NCBI RefSeq assembly: GCF_900108485.1
Contig: NZ_FNXF01000002.1
Coordinates: 248,001 to 312,000, forward strand
Source: Rheinheimera pacifica
Lineage (GTDB): Bacteria > Pseudomonadota > Gammaproteobacteria > Enterobacterales > Alteromonadaceae
Length of the DNA: 64,000 bases
Direction of reading: 5' to 3'
Shown: positions 19,536-28,680 of the stretch, one piece after another
Position numbering within the stretch: the first letter of the stretch is position 1
Layout: the number at the start of each line of letters is the position of its first letter
The notes under the pieces: generated by a model
The model's input: only the letters and a program-made list of their open reading frames with translations
Told to the model about the DNA's origin: nothing
Databases searched by the model: none
Program-made: the position numbers and the translations under genes

Positions 19536-22118
19536 CGGTGTAGTACTTAGCTCTTGGGCCGACAGCAGTTCGGCGACATATTTGCCTTGCATAAAGCAGC
19601 AGCCCTCGGCCAGCAGCAGGTTTAATAAATCAGCGTTATCAACCCCATCGGCCAGTAAGCGGAATTTATAACTCAGCGCCAGCGACTGCAGCATTTGTAG
19701 TAACTGGCGTTTTTGCTCACTGCGTACCAGCTGGCGGCAAAAAGCGGCGTCCAGTTTGACAAAATCAAACTGCTGCTGCAGCAATAAACTCAGCGGCGCC
19801 ATGCCGGCAGCAAAGTTATGCAGCGCCAGGCGCACACCCAGCTGTTTTAACTGCTGCAAATTATGCTGCACTGTATTATTACCACTTTGCAGCAAATCAC
19901 TCTCTGAAAATGCCAGACATAGCCGGTGTATCTCAGTTACCTCTGCCAGCCGTTTTTTTAACGCTTCATATAAATCATTTTGCTGTAAATGCTGCACACT
20001 AAGACGCACGGTCAGTAAACCTGCACTGGTATCACTTAGCATTAACTGACGGCAAGCCTGTTGCAGCAACAGTTGTTCAATTTGCGGCAAAATGCCCACC
20101 TGGGCCGCATGCTGGCAAAAATTATACTGGGTGCCCAGTTGTGGATGCTGCCACTGCGCATGTAACTCGTAGCCCATTAAATTACGCGCCTGGCCACAAA
20201 GCACCGGCTCGTACACGGCAGTAAATTGCTGTTGCTCTAAAGCCTGCATCATTACCTGCTCGGTGCTCAGGGCCTGCAGCATTTGCTCGCGCATGGTTTC
20301 ATTAAAAATGACAAAGCGGTTACGCCCCATTGACTTGGCCTGATACATGGCGGCATCGGCGTCCCGCAGTAAGGCTTCAGCTTTACTGTGCTCATGGCTA
20401 AAATGGGCAATACCAACACTGGCGCCAGAGTGCACCTGCTGACCCTGCAGTAAAAACGGCTGGCGTATCATCTCAATAATACGCTCGGCGACTTCTTCAG
20501 CATCCACTTCATCGGCCAGACTGGTGAGCAGCACCACAAATTCATCCCCCCCCAGGCGCGCCACCATATCATGCTCGCGTACTGTGGTTTGCAGGCGCTT
20601 ACTTACCTCCACCAGAAATGCATCACCAATATGATGCCCCAGGGTGTCGTTAATCAGTTTAAAACGGTCCAGGTCGATAAACAGCAGGGCTATTTTCAGC
20701 TGCGACTGGCGTTTACTCAGCGCAAACTGCTGCTTTAACTGTTGCAGAAACATCTGCCGGTTGGCCAGCCCGGTTAAGGCATCATGGTTGGCTTCATAAA
20801 ACAGTTTTTGCTCAGCTTTTTTCCGCTCTTCTACCTGCAGCCGTAAAAACAGATTGGTTTGGCGCAGCTCGCGGGTACTTTCAAATACTTTGCGCTCCAG
20901 CTCTTCCTGATGGCGCTTTTGCTGCTCAGTCGTTTGCTTACGGTGAATAGCCACCGCTATATGCTGCGATACAAAACGCAGAATATTCAGCTCAGCCTCT
21001 GAATAACAATAACTTTTTTCGTAAGACTGCAGTGCAATAACACCAATAACCTGCTTATCCAGCATCAGCGGCGCCCCAAGCCAGCTGGTAGAATAGCGCA
21101 CAGCAGAGGCCAGATCGCTGATGCCGCGGCATATTTCACCGCTGGCAACCAGTTTTGCGGCGGTATCAGCGTTAATCAGCTTTACGTCGGCACAACGTAT
21201 TACATATTCAGTAAAACCGCGGCTTAACGGCCGCTCACGCGCCGGGGGTGAATATTGGTCAATATAAAACGGGAAAGTCAGCTTGGTTTTATCGCTGTTA
21301 AGCAAAGCAATATAACAGTTGTCTGCATGCATCAAACCAGACAACACCTGATGCACCGAACGATAAAAGCTGCTCATATCGCTGCTGCTGGCGGTGAGTT
21401 CTGAAATACGGTACAGCGCCACCTGCAGCTGTTCAGCACTGGTGCGTTCTTTTATTTCTTTTTGCAATGACTGATTAATGCTTTGCAATTGCTGTGTGCG
21501 CTGGCGCACGGTGTCTTCGAGCAATTCGCGGCTTTTTACTCTGTCCAGCGCAGTAATAGTGTGGCCACCAATATTGCTGAACAATGCCAGATCGGCCTCG
21601 GTATATAAATGCTCAGCGTTATATGACTGAATAGCCATGACACCAATAACCTGCTCGCCCCGACACAAAGGTATACCCAGCCAGTGCGCGCAAGGTGAAC
21701 CCTGCGCCTGAATATGGCCGTTAAGCACCAGTTGCTCAAACTGCTCACTGTCGCACATCAGCGCCTTGCCGCTGCGGGCAACATAACCGGTTAAACCGGT
21801 TGAAAAAGCACTTGAAGGCACCTGTGCAATAAGCTGCTGATCTTTTTCATCAGAAAAATACTGTGGGGAATACTGCTCGGTTGCGTTGTTATAAAACACT
21901 ACGTAGAAATTTTCAGCGTGCAGCAGTTCAGATACCATCTTGTGAATAGCCGGATAAAACTCCCGCATATCACTGATAGTACTGGCTAGTTCAGATAGCT
22001 GCAGCAATGCGCCCTGAATGACATAGGCTTGTTTATAGCGCTGCGCCAGTAATGTAAGGCGCCGCAACCTGATTTCAGCCTGACGTAAACGCTTATTCAG
22101 TTTAGTTGATCCCTTCAA
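19509..22118 (-). CDS. Tandem-GAF GGDEF protein with degenerate EAL domain
   Basis: An 869-residue cytosolic signalling protein. Two related GAF domains (about residues 40–195 and 238–395) are separated by a coiled-coil. A second coiled-coil leads to a GGDEF domain (445–605) and an EAL-like domain (620–865). The cyclase site GGDEF is intact (523–527), and the inhibitory I-site R514xxD lies five residues before it. The EAL domain has lost key residues: ELH for [14 protein letters not shown] for DDFGTGYSSLS, and LLADGVDN for the usual AEGVE. It should therefore make rather than hydrolyse cyclic di-GMP. No membrane segment is seen; GAF ligands are unknown. Confidence 0.92.
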   Translation of the reverse strand: MKGSTKLNKRLRQAEIRLRRLTLLAQRYKQAYVIQGALLQLSELASTISDMREFYPAIHKMVSELLHAENFYVVFYNNATEQYSPQYFSDEKDQQLIAQVPSSAFSTGLTGYVARSGKALMCDSEQFEQLVLNGHIQAQGSPCAHWLGIPLCRGEQVIGVMAIQSYNAEHLYTEADLALFSNIGGHTITALDRVKSRELLEDTVRQRTQQLQSINQSLQKEIKERTSAEQLQVALYRISELTASSSDMSSFYRSVHQVLSGLMHADNCYIALLNSDKTKLTFPFYIDQYSPPARERPLSRGFTEYVIRCADVKLINADTAAKLVASGEICRGISDLASAVRYSTSWLGAPLMLDKQVIGVIALQSYEKSYCYSEAELNILRFVSQHIAVAIHRKQTTEQQKRHQEELERKVFESTRELRQTNLFLRLQVEERKKAEQKLFYEANHDALTGLANRQMFLQQLKQQFALSKRQSQLKIALLFIDLDRFKLINDTLGHHIGDAFLVEVSKRLQTTVREHDMVARLGGDEFVVLLTSLADEVDAEEVAERIIEMIRQPFLLQGQQVHSGASVGIAHFSHEHSKAEALLRDADAAMYQAKSMGRNRFVIFNETMREQMLQALSTEQVMMQALEQQQFTAVYEPVLCGQARNLMGYELHAQWQHPQLGTQYNFCQHAAQVGILPQIEQLLLQQACRQLMLSDTSAGLLTVRLSVQHLQQNDLYEALKKRLAEVTEIHRLCLAFSESDLLQSGNNTVQHNLQQLKQLGVRLALHNFAAGMAPLSLLLQQQFDFVKLDAAFCRQLVRSEQKRQLLQMLQSLALSYKFRLLADGVDNADLLNLLLAEGCCFMQGKYVAELLSAQELSTTPSIVLQHLA

Positions 22119-22261
22119 CGCTGATACGATTCTTATATGGCCAGTCGCCGCTGGCCAACTTTATTTTTGACCGACTCATTATGCACAAAGTTTAACCACA
22201 TGGAAGAGCCGGACCGGCACTAATTAACAATTGCTTAGGCTAATTTATTTTCTGTGCGGAT

Positions 22262-22293
22262 AAAAACAACTAAGGCCGCATTAAGCGGCCTTA
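22262..22293 (-). terminator. Terminator after cytochrome c5 gene
   Basis: The minus strand has a 9-bp stem TAAGGCCGC / GCGGCCTTA 17 bases after the cytochrome stop codon, followed by the T-rich AGTTGTTTTTA. Confidence 0.7.
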
Positions 22294-22309
22294 GTGTGAC
22301 AATATAATG

Positions 22310-22705
22310 TCATACGCCGTCGGTCATAAACTTAATGGCGGCGGCAATTTCATCATCCGAACAATCGGCACAGGTACCACGAGCCGGCATATTGCGAATA
22401 CCTTCAATGGCATGCTTCAGCATAACATCGAAGCCTTGATCCATACGCGATTTCCAAGCGGCATCATCTTTTTTCGGTGCATCTAGGGCGCCGGTGCCAT
22501 GACAGGCAAAACAGGCAGTCTGGTATACTTTTTCACCACTACGCGGGCCAGATGGGCCAGCGTCAGAAGCAGCTGCAGCTCCGGCTACATAAACCTGACC
22601 AACAGGAGCAAGACGTTTAGCCAGCGCTTCTTTATCCGCATCCGAACTGGCATTGACACTCACTGTTGTTAACAACAAGGCGAAAGCGAGAGTTAATTTT
22701 TTCAT
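22310..22705 (-). CDS. Cytochrome c5 family protein
   Basis: A 131-residue periplasmic monoheme cytochrome c. The signal peptide ends near residue 19 (VNASS). One heme-binding CxxCH is present (QTACFACHGTGALDAPK, near residue 65). The axial methionine is likely in IRNMPARGTCADCSDDEI, which also contains the CxxC pair conserved in cytochrome c5 and thought to form a disulfide. It carries electrons to terminal oxidases or other reductases. It is transcribed divergently from polA and is probably monocistronic. Confidence 0.93.
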   Translation of the reverse strand: MKKLTLAFALLLTTVSVNASSDADKEALAKRLAPVGQVYVAGAAAASDAGPSGPRSGEKVYQTACFACHGTGALDAPKKDDAAWKSRMDQGFDVMLKHAIEGIRNMPARGTCADCSDDEIAAAIKFMTDGV

Positions 22706-23154
22706 CTACTTGGTTCCTGTGGTAAAAGCCGCACAAAATTTGAGGCATTATAGCCCCCAAGCCACAGCAAGGGGAAGCCCCAACAATAGCCGCGGTTATA
22801 AATGCATAATAAAGTACGACGTTATTACCAGCCTGAAGCTAAATCTGCAACAGATATTAGCCGCTCTGCTATATGCTTTTTTGTTCCTTACACAAGTTCT
22901 TTTAAAGCTAAATTATTTAATGTTTTTGCTTTGAATCCATCAAGTTTGTGGTAGTCTAGTCGGCCGGTAATTTACGATTTCTTCTGCAGTTTTGTGAAGT
23001 ACCTGATTAACATGGAAAAGCTTTTCCACAAAATAAAAATTAGAAAATAGTAATATGGGCGCTGCGACAAACCCCAATTTCTCTTTATAAAACAAAGCAT
23101 TAAAACACAAGAAAACTATGTCTTACTAAACGCCATGGTTCGTTCAGCTATGTT
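22706..23154. other. Long non-coding region between cytochrome c5 and polA
   Basis: This is most of the 560 bases between the two divergent genes, and it holds no credible ORF. The half nearest the cytochrome gene has its ATG-proximal promoter, with a TATAAT-like sequence in GGCTATAATGCC on the minus strand. A perfect 16-bp palindrome TGGAAAAGCTTTTCCA lies at 23013–23028 and runs into TTTTCCACA, one base off a DnaA box. The rest is AT-rich without visible structure. Confidence 0.5.
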
Positions 23155-23182
23155 TTGCACAAAGTTATCCACAGCTTATCAT
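23155..23182 (+). promoter_or_regulatory. Predicted polA promoter containing a DnaA box
   Basis: TTGCAC (23155–23160) and TATCAT (23177–23182) are 16 bases apart. The perfect DnaA box TTATCCACA (23165–23173) lies within the spacer. DnaA bound there would block RNA polymerase. Promoter assignment is by hexamer match only. Confidence 0.5.
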
Positions 23183-23265
23183 CCGGAACAACACCGCCGT
23201 ATTACTGGCAGCACTGCACGCGCTGTGGCATGCTATAGCTTTATTTCTGCAGGATATTACTACCC

Positions 23266-26058
23266 ATGGTTTCTATCTCCGGCACTCCACTGATCCTGGT
23301 CGATGGCTCGTCTTATTTGTTCCGTGCTTATCATTCACCACCTCATTTAACTAATTCGCGTGGCGAAGCTACCGGCGCCATTTATGGTGTGGTTAATATG
23401 CTAAAAAGTTTACTGCGCCAGTATCAGCCAACACAAATGGCTGTGATATTTGACGCTAAAGGCCCCACTTTCCGTAACGACATGTACAGTGAATACAAAG
23501 CCAACCGCCCCCCTATGCCGGATGATCTGCGCAGCCAGATCGAACCGTTACACCGCATTATAGAAGCCATGGGGTTACCGCTGTTGTGTGTCAGTGGTGT
23601 AGAAGCTGACGATGTGATTGGTACTCTGGCGCGCCAAGCCAGCGCACAAGGCCGGCATACGCTGATTTCTACCGGCGATAAAGATATGGCACAGCTGGTA
23701 GATGAGCATGTCACATTAATTAATACCATGACCAACACCCTGCTCGACCCGCAGGGTGTAACAGATAAGTTTGGCGTGGGCCCTGAGCTGATTATCGATT
23801 ATCTGGCGCTGATGGGCGACAAAGTAGACAACATTCCGGGCTTACCGGGTGTAGGTGAAAAAACCGCCGCAGCATTATTGCAGGGGCTGGGCTCTATTGC
23901 GCAGATTTATCAGCAGTTAGATAAGGTGCCAACACTGAGTTTTCGCGGCGCAAAAACCATGGTGGCAAAGCTGGAAGAGTTTCGTGCCCAGCTGGAGTTA
24001 TCTTATCAGTTAGCAACAATAAAAACCGATGTCGACCTGCCTTATCAGCTGACAGACCTAATGATTAAAACGGCAAACAACGGGCAACTGGCCGAGTTAT
24101 ACAAGCAGTGCGAATTTCGCCGCTGGTTAAGTGAAGTATTAGACAATGAACCAGCAGCGGCCAAGCCGCAAACCGGCGCAGCACAAGCGGATATGTTTGC
24201 CAGCAGCGATGAGACTGACAGCCCCCCAGACGAAGGTAACCCGGCGCCTGATACCTACCTTACTGTACTGGATGAAGCAGCTTTTAATAGTATGCTGCAA
24301 CAACTGAACCGTTGCGAACTGGCTGCTTTTGATACTGAAACCACCAGCCTGGATTATATGCAGGCTGAGCTGGTTGGTTTGTCTGTTGCCACCGCTGCAG
24401 GCGACGCCTGGTATGTGCCGGTAGCACATGATTATATTGGTGCGCCAGAGCAACTAAAGCGCGACTGGGTACTGGCGCAGCTTAAACCCTGGCTGGAAGA
24501 TAACAGCAAAGCCAAAGTAGGTCAGAACCTGAAATATGATCAAAGTGTACTGGCGCGTTACGACATTAGGCTAAAAGGTGTGCGCTTTGATACGATGCTG
24601 GAATCTTATGTGCTTAACTCAGTGGCCTCGCGCCATGATATGGATAGCCTGGCACTGAAGTATTTAGGCCGTAAAACCATCAGCTTTGAAGACATTGCCG
24701 GCAAAGGCGCGAAACAGCTGACGTTTAACCAGATAGAACTGGAAAAAGCGGCCCGGTATGCCGCAGAAGACGCCGACATTACCCTGCAACTGCACCAGAC
24801 ACTTTGGCCACAACTACAGCAGGATGCCGGCTTAGTTACCGTGTTGCAGGATATTGAAATGCCGCTGGTAGATATTTTATCGCGGATTGAACGCCATGGC
24901 GTACTGATAGACAGTAAGTTGCTGGCGATACAAAGTGAGCAACTGGCCAGCCGTATTGCCGAACTGGAACAACTGGCGTATGAGCAGGCGGGTAAACCTT
25001 TTAACCTAGCATCCCCCAAACAGTTGCAGGAAATTCTGTTTGAGCAGATGAAGCTGCCAGTACTTAAAAAAACACCGACCGGCACCCCCTCTACCGCTGA
25101 AGACGTATTGGCAGAACTGGCGCTGGAATATGAATTTCCCAAGCTGATTACCGAGCACAGGGGCTTAAGTAAGCTTAAATCCACTTATACTGACAAACTA
25201 CCGAAAATGCAGAACCCGGTAACAGGCAGGGTACATACCTCCTATCACCAGGCAGTTGCCGCAACCGGCCGTTTAAGCTCAACCGATCCCAATCTGCAGA
25301 ATATCCCTATCCGCACTGAAGAAGGCCGGCGTATCCGGCAGGCGTTTATTGCCCCTAAAGGCAAAAAAATCGTCGCGGTGGATTACTCTCAAATTGAACT
25401 GCGCATTATGGCGCATTTGTCACAGGATCAGGCGCTGCTGGACGCTTTTGCCCAGGGCCGTGATATTCATCGTGCTACGGCAGCAGAAGTTTTTGGCGTT
25501 AAACTGGACGATGTCACCTCAGATCAGCGCCGCAGTGCCAAAGCCGTTAACTTTGGCCTGATTTACGGCATGTCGGCATTTGGTTTAGCCAAACAGCTTG
25601 GCGTCAGCCGCTCAGAAGCACAGCAGTACGTTGACCGTTACTTTGAGCGCTTTCCCGGTGTACTTAACTATATGGAGCGTACCCGCAAGCAAGCGCATGA
25701 ACAGGGTTATGTTGAAACCTTGTTTGGCCGGCGTTTATATCTGCCTGAGATCAATGCCCAGAATATGGCCCGGCGTAAAGGCGCAGAACGTGCAGCAATT
25801 AACGCCCCCATGCAGGGCACTGCTGCCGACATTATAAAAAAAGCCATGATAGTTGTAGATAACTGGCTGCAACAGCAAAAACAGCCAGCTGCTACCATGA
25901 TTATGCAGGTACACGATGAGTTGGTATTTGAAGTAGATGCCGATAAAGTCGGCCAGATAAAGCAGCAGTTAGTTGAGCTGATGGCAACGGCTGCAACGCT
26001 GGATGTGCCGCTGCTGGCGGAGGCAGGTGACGGTGATAATTGGGATGAAGCACATTAA
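23266..26058 (+). CDS. polA: DNA polymerase I
   Basis: A 930-residue repair and Okazaki-fragment polymerase. The N-terminal 5' nuclease domain starts at [16 protein letters not shown] and includes DADD-type metal ligands ([13 protein letters not shown]). The proofreading 3'-5' exonuclease is present with the active motif [11 protein letters not shown] near residue 352. The polymerase domain has motif [16 protein letters not shown], motif [17 protein letters not shown] and motif C VHDELVF. All catalytic acids are present. It ends before a strong terminator and the Spot 42 gene, the order usual in gammaproteobacteria. Confidence 0.98.
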   Translation: MVSISGTPLILVDGSSYLFRAYHSPPHLTNSRGEATGAIYGVVNMLKSLLRQYQPTQMAVIFDAKGPTFRNDMYSEYKANRPPMPDDLRSQIEPLHRIIEAMGLPLLCVSGVEADDVIGTLARQASAQGRHTLISTGDKDMAQLVDEHVTLINTMTNTLLDPQGVTDKFGVGPELIIDYLALMGDKVDNIPGLPGVGEKTAAALLQGLGSIAQIYQQLDKVPTLSFRGAKTMVAKLEEFRAQLELSYQLATIKTDVDLPYQLTDLMIKTANNGQLAELYKQCEFRRWLSEVLDNEPAAAKPQTGAAQADMFASSDETDSPPDEGNPAPDTYLTVLDEAAFNSMLQQLNRCELAAFDTETTSLDYMQAELVGLSVATAAGDAWYVPVAHDYIGAPEQLKRDWVLAQLKPWLEDNSKAKVGQNLKYDQSVLARYDIRLKGVRFDTMLESYVLNSVASRHDMDSLALKYLGRKTISFEDIAGKGAKQLTFNQIELEKAARYAAEDADITLQLHQTLWPQLQQDAGLVTVLQDIEMPLVDILSRIERHGVLIDSKLLAIQSEQLASRIAELEQLAYEQAGKPFNLASPKQLQEILFEQMKLPVLKKTPTGTPSTAEDVLAELALEYEFPKLITEHRGLSKLKSTYTDKLPKMQNPVTGRVHTSYHQAVAATGRLSSTDPNLQNIPIRTEEGRRIRQAFIAPKGKKIVAVDYSQIELRIMAHLSQDQALLDAFAQGRDIHRATAAEVFGVKLDDVTSDQRRSAKAVNFGLIYGMSAFGLAKQLGVSRSEAQQYVDRYFERFPGVLNYMERTRKQAHEQGYVETLFGRRLYLPEINAQNMARRKGAERAAINAPMQGTAADIIKKAMIVVDNWLQQQKQPAATMIMQVHDELVFEVDADKVGQIKQQLVELMATAATLDVPLLAEAGDGDNWDEAH

Positions 26059-26130
26059 TATTGAACTAACTGCGCAGACGTCAGTCTGACGTTATAGTTA
26101 AGTTATTCATCTCTCCTGTGTACACTTTTC

Positions 26131-26157
26131 AGCCCCGCTACCCAGCGGGGCTTTTTT
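26131..26157 (+). terminator. Rho-independent terminator after polA
   Basis: A 9-bp stem AGCCCCGCT / AGCGGGGCT with a 4-base loop is followed by seven T. An additional small inverted repeat (ACGTCAG/CTGACGT, 26079–26093) lies just before it. Confidence 0.92.
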
Positions 26158-26225
26158 TATGTTCAACACTGCACAAAAAAGTAATTAAATTACCAAAAAT
26201 AGTAATAAGAACGAAAAATCAGCAG

Positions 26226-26280
26226 TTTTTGTAGTTTTATTACAAAAAGAACTTGCATTATCAGGCGGGCTGGTTAAAAT
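26226..26280 (+). promoter_or_regulatory. Spot 42 promoter with upstream inverted repeat
   Basis: TTGCAT (26253–26258) and TAAAAT (26275–26280) with a 16-base spacer end seven bases before the expected first base of Spot 42. A perfect inverted repeat TTTTTGTA / TACAAAAA with a 7-base spacer (26226–26248) abuts the -35 element and may be an operator. In E. coli spf is repressed by cAMP-CRP; this repeat does not have CRP half-site spacing. Confidence 0.65.
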
Positions 26281-26287
26281 TTGACGC

Positions 26288-26399
26288 GTAGGGTACAGAG
26301 GTAAGATGTTCTATCTTTCAGTGCCAGAGCTTTAGGGCTCCAGCGAATGAAAGTAGGCTTATTTAGCCGCCCCACTGCTTGCAGTGGGGCGTTTTTTTT
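26288..26399 (+). ncRNA. spf: Spot 42 small RNA
   Basis: Hfq-dependent regulatory RNA that represses catabolic genes in E. coli. The first 34 bases (GTAGGGTACAGAGG... through TCTTTCAG) match E. coli Spot 42, as does the end TAGCCGCCCC...GGGGCG followed by eight T. The middle part differs, so target pairing in that segment may have changed. The position between polA and engB is conserved. Length is about 112 bases against 109 in E. coli. Confidence 0.95.
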
Positions 26400-26517
26400 G
26401 CCTGAAAAACCCGCAGCCCAGCGCCTATCTGCCGATAATAGCAGCACAGCAAAATGGTTACTGAGTAACAAGACACCCACTAAAATGAAAATTTATTAGA
26501 TTTTTTAGAGCAAATAC

Positions 26518-26545
26518 TTCAAACAATAAAAATTTGCTGTATAAT
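26518..26545 (+). promoter_or_regulatory. Predicted promoter of a second small RNA
   Basis: A perfect TATAAT (26540–26545) lies 16 bases after TTCAAA (26518–26523), a four-of-six match to the -35 consensus. The seventh base after the -10 box is G26552, which opens a hairpin. Confidence 0.5.
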
Positions 26546-26551
26546 GAAGTT

Positions 26552-26637
26552 GTCTTAGCGATAAGACACCCTGTTGATTTGAAATTATAGCTTCTCCCCG
26601 TTTGCTATGACCGACACTTCCGAGTGTCGGTTTTTTT
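26552..26637 (+). ncRNA. Candidate small RNA downstream of spf
   Basis: An 86-base transcript is predicted from the promoter just upstream. It opens with a 6-bp hairpin GTCTTA-GCGA-TAAGAC. About 40 bases of weakly structured sequence follow. It ends in a strong terminator: ACCGACACT / AGTGTCGGT and then seven T. There is no ORF within it, and the next gene (engB) is on the other strand, so the terminator serves no visible coding gene. I do not recognise the family. This could instead be a terminator for Spot 42 read-through. Confidence 0.5.
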
Positions 26638-26648
26638 ATGCCTGCAAG

Positions 26649-27311
26649 CTACAGTGGCGCAGTTTCGCTATCTGTACCCACGCCGTACCACAGATCCAGC
26701 ACTTGCTCCAGCTCTGGCAGCCCAAGTTTATTCAGCGAACTAAACGCATGCACAGTGATATCGCCCATAAATGCCAATGTTGCTTCACGCACTTCAAGCA
26801 AGGTTTTCTTTCTTGCTCCCGGCCCCAGCTTATCGGCTTTGGTCAGCAGAATAAGCACTGGCAGATCACTGCCTACCGCCCAGTGAATAAGATCCTGATC
26901 TAAATCTTTTAACGGATGACGGATATCCATCAGCACCACCAAACCTTTTAAACTGGTGCGCTTCATCAGATATTCGGCAAGGGACTTTTGCCACTTTTCT
27001 TTTACCGTCAAGGGCACCTTAGCAAAACCATAACCGGGTAAATCGATTAACCGGCGCTGTTCATCCAGGCTAAAAGTGTTAATCAGCTGAGTGCGGCCCG
27101 GTGTTTTACTGGTGCGGGCTAAACTATTTTGCCGCGTCAGCGTATTTAACGCGCTGGACTTACCGGCATTTGAACGGCCAGCGAAGGCAACTTCAATGCC
27201 TTCGTCTGCTGGTAATGCTTTGATATCAGGCGCGCTGGTTAAAAAAGTAGCTTGCTGATAATTGATTTTTGACTTGTACACTGCCTTCTCCGGCGAATAA
27301 TTTGATGCCAT
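26649..27311 (-). CDS. engB: Ribosome biogenesis GTPase EngB (YihA/YsxC)
   Basis: A 220-residue TrmE-Era-EngA-like GTPase needed for assembly of the large ribosomal subunit. The G1 motif is [13 protein letters not shown] near residue 45, G3 is [11 protein letters not shown]4 is LLTKADKLG and G5 is FSSLNK. The N-terminal extension is normal for the family. It is convergent to the spf region and divergent from cytochrome c4. No T-rich terminator follows it on its own strand. Confidence 0.96.
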   Translation of the reverse strand: MASNYSPEKAVYKSKINYQQATFLTSAPDIKALPADEGIEVAFAGRSNAGKSSALNTLTRQNSLARTSKTPGRTQLINTFSLDEQRRLIDLPGYGFAKVPLTVKEKWQKSLAEYLMKRTSLKGLVVLMDIRHPLKDLDQDLIHWAVGSDLPVLILLTKADKLGPGARKKTLLEVREATLAFMGDITVHAFSSLNKLGLPELEQVLDLWYGVGTDSETAPL

Positions 27312-27462
27312 TGTAGCGGATCTGGCGGATCGGCAGAAGCTTTTGCGCGCTGTATGGGATTTTACTTTGGGCAGTTTCGTGTAAAATAGGCATAAAAATT
27401 AAGGTTATTACTCTTGGTTGCCAGTATGCTGGCGGTTTAATGCGGACAGAGACGGATAAAAA

Positions 27463-28089
27463 ATGAAAAAACTTCTACTTCCACTGACGCTGTTATTCGG
27501 TCTAATCGGAACAGCCCATGCATTTGACGGTGATGCTGAAGCAGGTAAAGCTAAATCTGCTACCTGTGCAGCCTGTCATGGCCCTGATGGCAACAGCCCG
27601 GTTGATATGTATCCGAAAATTGCCGGACAACATGCACCTTATCTGTATAAGCAATTACGCCAGTACAAACAAGGCATGGAAACCGGAGGCAAACAAGGGC
27701 GTAACAACAGCATTATGTTTGGCATGGTAGCGGCGTTATCTGATCAGGACATGAAAGATTTAGCAGCCTACTTTGCTTCGCAAAAAATGAAGTCAGGTAC
27801 TACTCCGGAAAATGTTATTGCCCGCGGCGAACAGCTTTATCGTGGTGGCGATGCTGACCGTGGTATCGCAGCCTGTATTGCCTGCCATGGCCCGCGCGGC
27901 TCAGGCAGCAGCTTAGGCGGCTTTCCGAAAATATCGTTTCAAAATGCTACCTACCTGAAAACTACTCTGCAGGAATTCCGCAGTGGCCAGCGCGCTAATG
28001 ATCTCAATGGCATGATGCAGGATATCGCGAAAAAACTAACTGATGATGATATCGACGTATTGTCGCAGTATCTGGGCGGCTTGCATTAA
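27463..28089 (+). CDS. Diheme cytochrome c4
   Basis: A 208-residue periplasmic diheme cytochrome. The signal peptide is MKKLLLPLTLLFGLIGTAHA. Two homologous monoheme domains carry the heme motifs CAACHGPDG (near residue 36) and CIACHGPRG (near 139). Each has a following methionine ligand region (NSIMFGMVAALSD and DLNGMMQDIAKKL). It donates electrons to cytochrome oxidases, notably the cbb3 type. It ends at a clear terminator. Linkage to engB is also seen in Pseudomonas. Confidence 0.95.
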   Translation: MKKLLLPLTLLFGLIGTAHAFDGDAEAGKAKSATCAACHGPDGNSPVDMYPKIAGQHAPYLYKQLRQYKQGMETGGKQGRNNSIMFGMVAALSDQDMKDLAAYFASQKMKSGTTPENVIARGEQLYRGGDADRGIAACIACHGPRGSGSSLGGFPKISFQNATYLKTTLQEFRSGQRANDLNGMMQDIAKKLTDDDIDVLSQYLGGLH

Positions 28090-28118
28090 TCACCCTGTTT
28101 TGCGCAGATAATCGCAAA

Positions 28119-28144
28119 AAAACCGGCGTTCATCGCCGGTTTTT
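28119..28144 (+). terminator. Rho-independent terminator after cytochrome c4
   Basis: The 8-bp stem AACCGGCG / CGCCGGTT with a short loop and five T lies about 30 bases after the stop codon. The A run on the other side makes it partly bidirectional. Confidence 0.88.
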
Positions 28145-28163
28145 GCTACTCAGCCAGTCATAA

Positions 28164-28185
28164 TTTGTGAGATATATCTCACAAA
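28164..28185. promoter_or_regulatory. GacA/UvrY-type binding palindrome upstream of the csr RNA
   Basis: A perfect 22-bp palindrome has the core TGTGAGATATATCTCACA (28166–28183). It matches the TGTAAG-N6-CTTACA consensus of GacA/UvrY upstream activating sites with one change in each arm. It lies about 170–185 bases before the predicted start of the csr RNA, the usual arrangement for csrB/rsm genes. Confidence 0.75.
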
Positions 28186-28317
28186 CACTGTAGGACAAAC
28201 GCCCGCTTTGTGATTTTAGGGAACTTTTCTGATCTGGCAAAAACACCCTAAGTCAATGAAAATTATAACTATATTTTCAACTAAAAAGAAAGCTATGGTT
28301 TTTTTTGCAGCAATGTC

Positions 28318-28345
28318 TTGCCATATCAGCAGATCAGAGTAAATT
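28318..28345 (+). promoter_or_regulatory. Predicted promoter of the csr RNA
   Basis: TTGCCA (28318–28323) and TAAATT (28340–28345) are separated by 16 bases, placing the start near 28352. The start has not been mapped. Confidence 0.5.
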
Positions 28346-28351
28346 ACCACC

Positions 28352-28656
28352 TGTTACATTTTGTAACTGAAAAAAACAGGGATTCGTCGCAAGGAAGGGG
28401 TTGTACCAGTACGTAAGTGCGCGGTGCCTTAATAAACACATCAGGATGATGTGCTGCGTGATTCACGCTCAGGGATGGTTACGAAAGTATCAGGATGATC
28501 GTAAAGAATAAATAATTGGTACGGAAAGCCAAAATAACAAAGGGAACACACAGACAGGGCGTTGCAGCAGCATCAGGATGATGACAGCGAATGAGAGAAG
28601 TGTCCATTTGACACAAGCATATCCAGGGCGATAAGTGATCTTATCGCCTTTTCTTT
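28352..28656 (+). ncRNA. csrC: CsrB/CsrC-type carbon-storage regulator RNA
   Basis: A roughly 300-base non-coding RNA that should bind and sequester the translational regulator CsrA. It has at least eight GGA motifs. Three are in CAGGATGAT hairpins (ATCAGGATGATG type, loop displaying AGGA); others are in CAGGGAT, AAGGAAG, ACGGAAA and AGGGAAC contexts. It ends in a terminator GGCGATAAG / CTTATCGCC plus T run (28627–28657). No ORF is present. It lies between engB and yihI, as E. coli csrC does, and has an upstream GacA/UvrY palindrome. Whether it is the csrB or csrC orthologue rests on this synteny. Confidence 0.88.
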
Positions 28657-28680
28657 TATTTTAAATTCAGCAATAGCCTT

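Noticed and set aside
22653-22934. A 93-codon plus-strand frame before polA
   Set aside because: It overlaps the start of the cytochrome c5 gene, has no ribosome-binding site and no domain-like sequence.
26226-26248. CRP site before Spot 42
   Set aside because: The arms are TTTTTGTA/TACAAAAA with a 7-base spacer; they lack the TGTGA-N6-TCACA layout.
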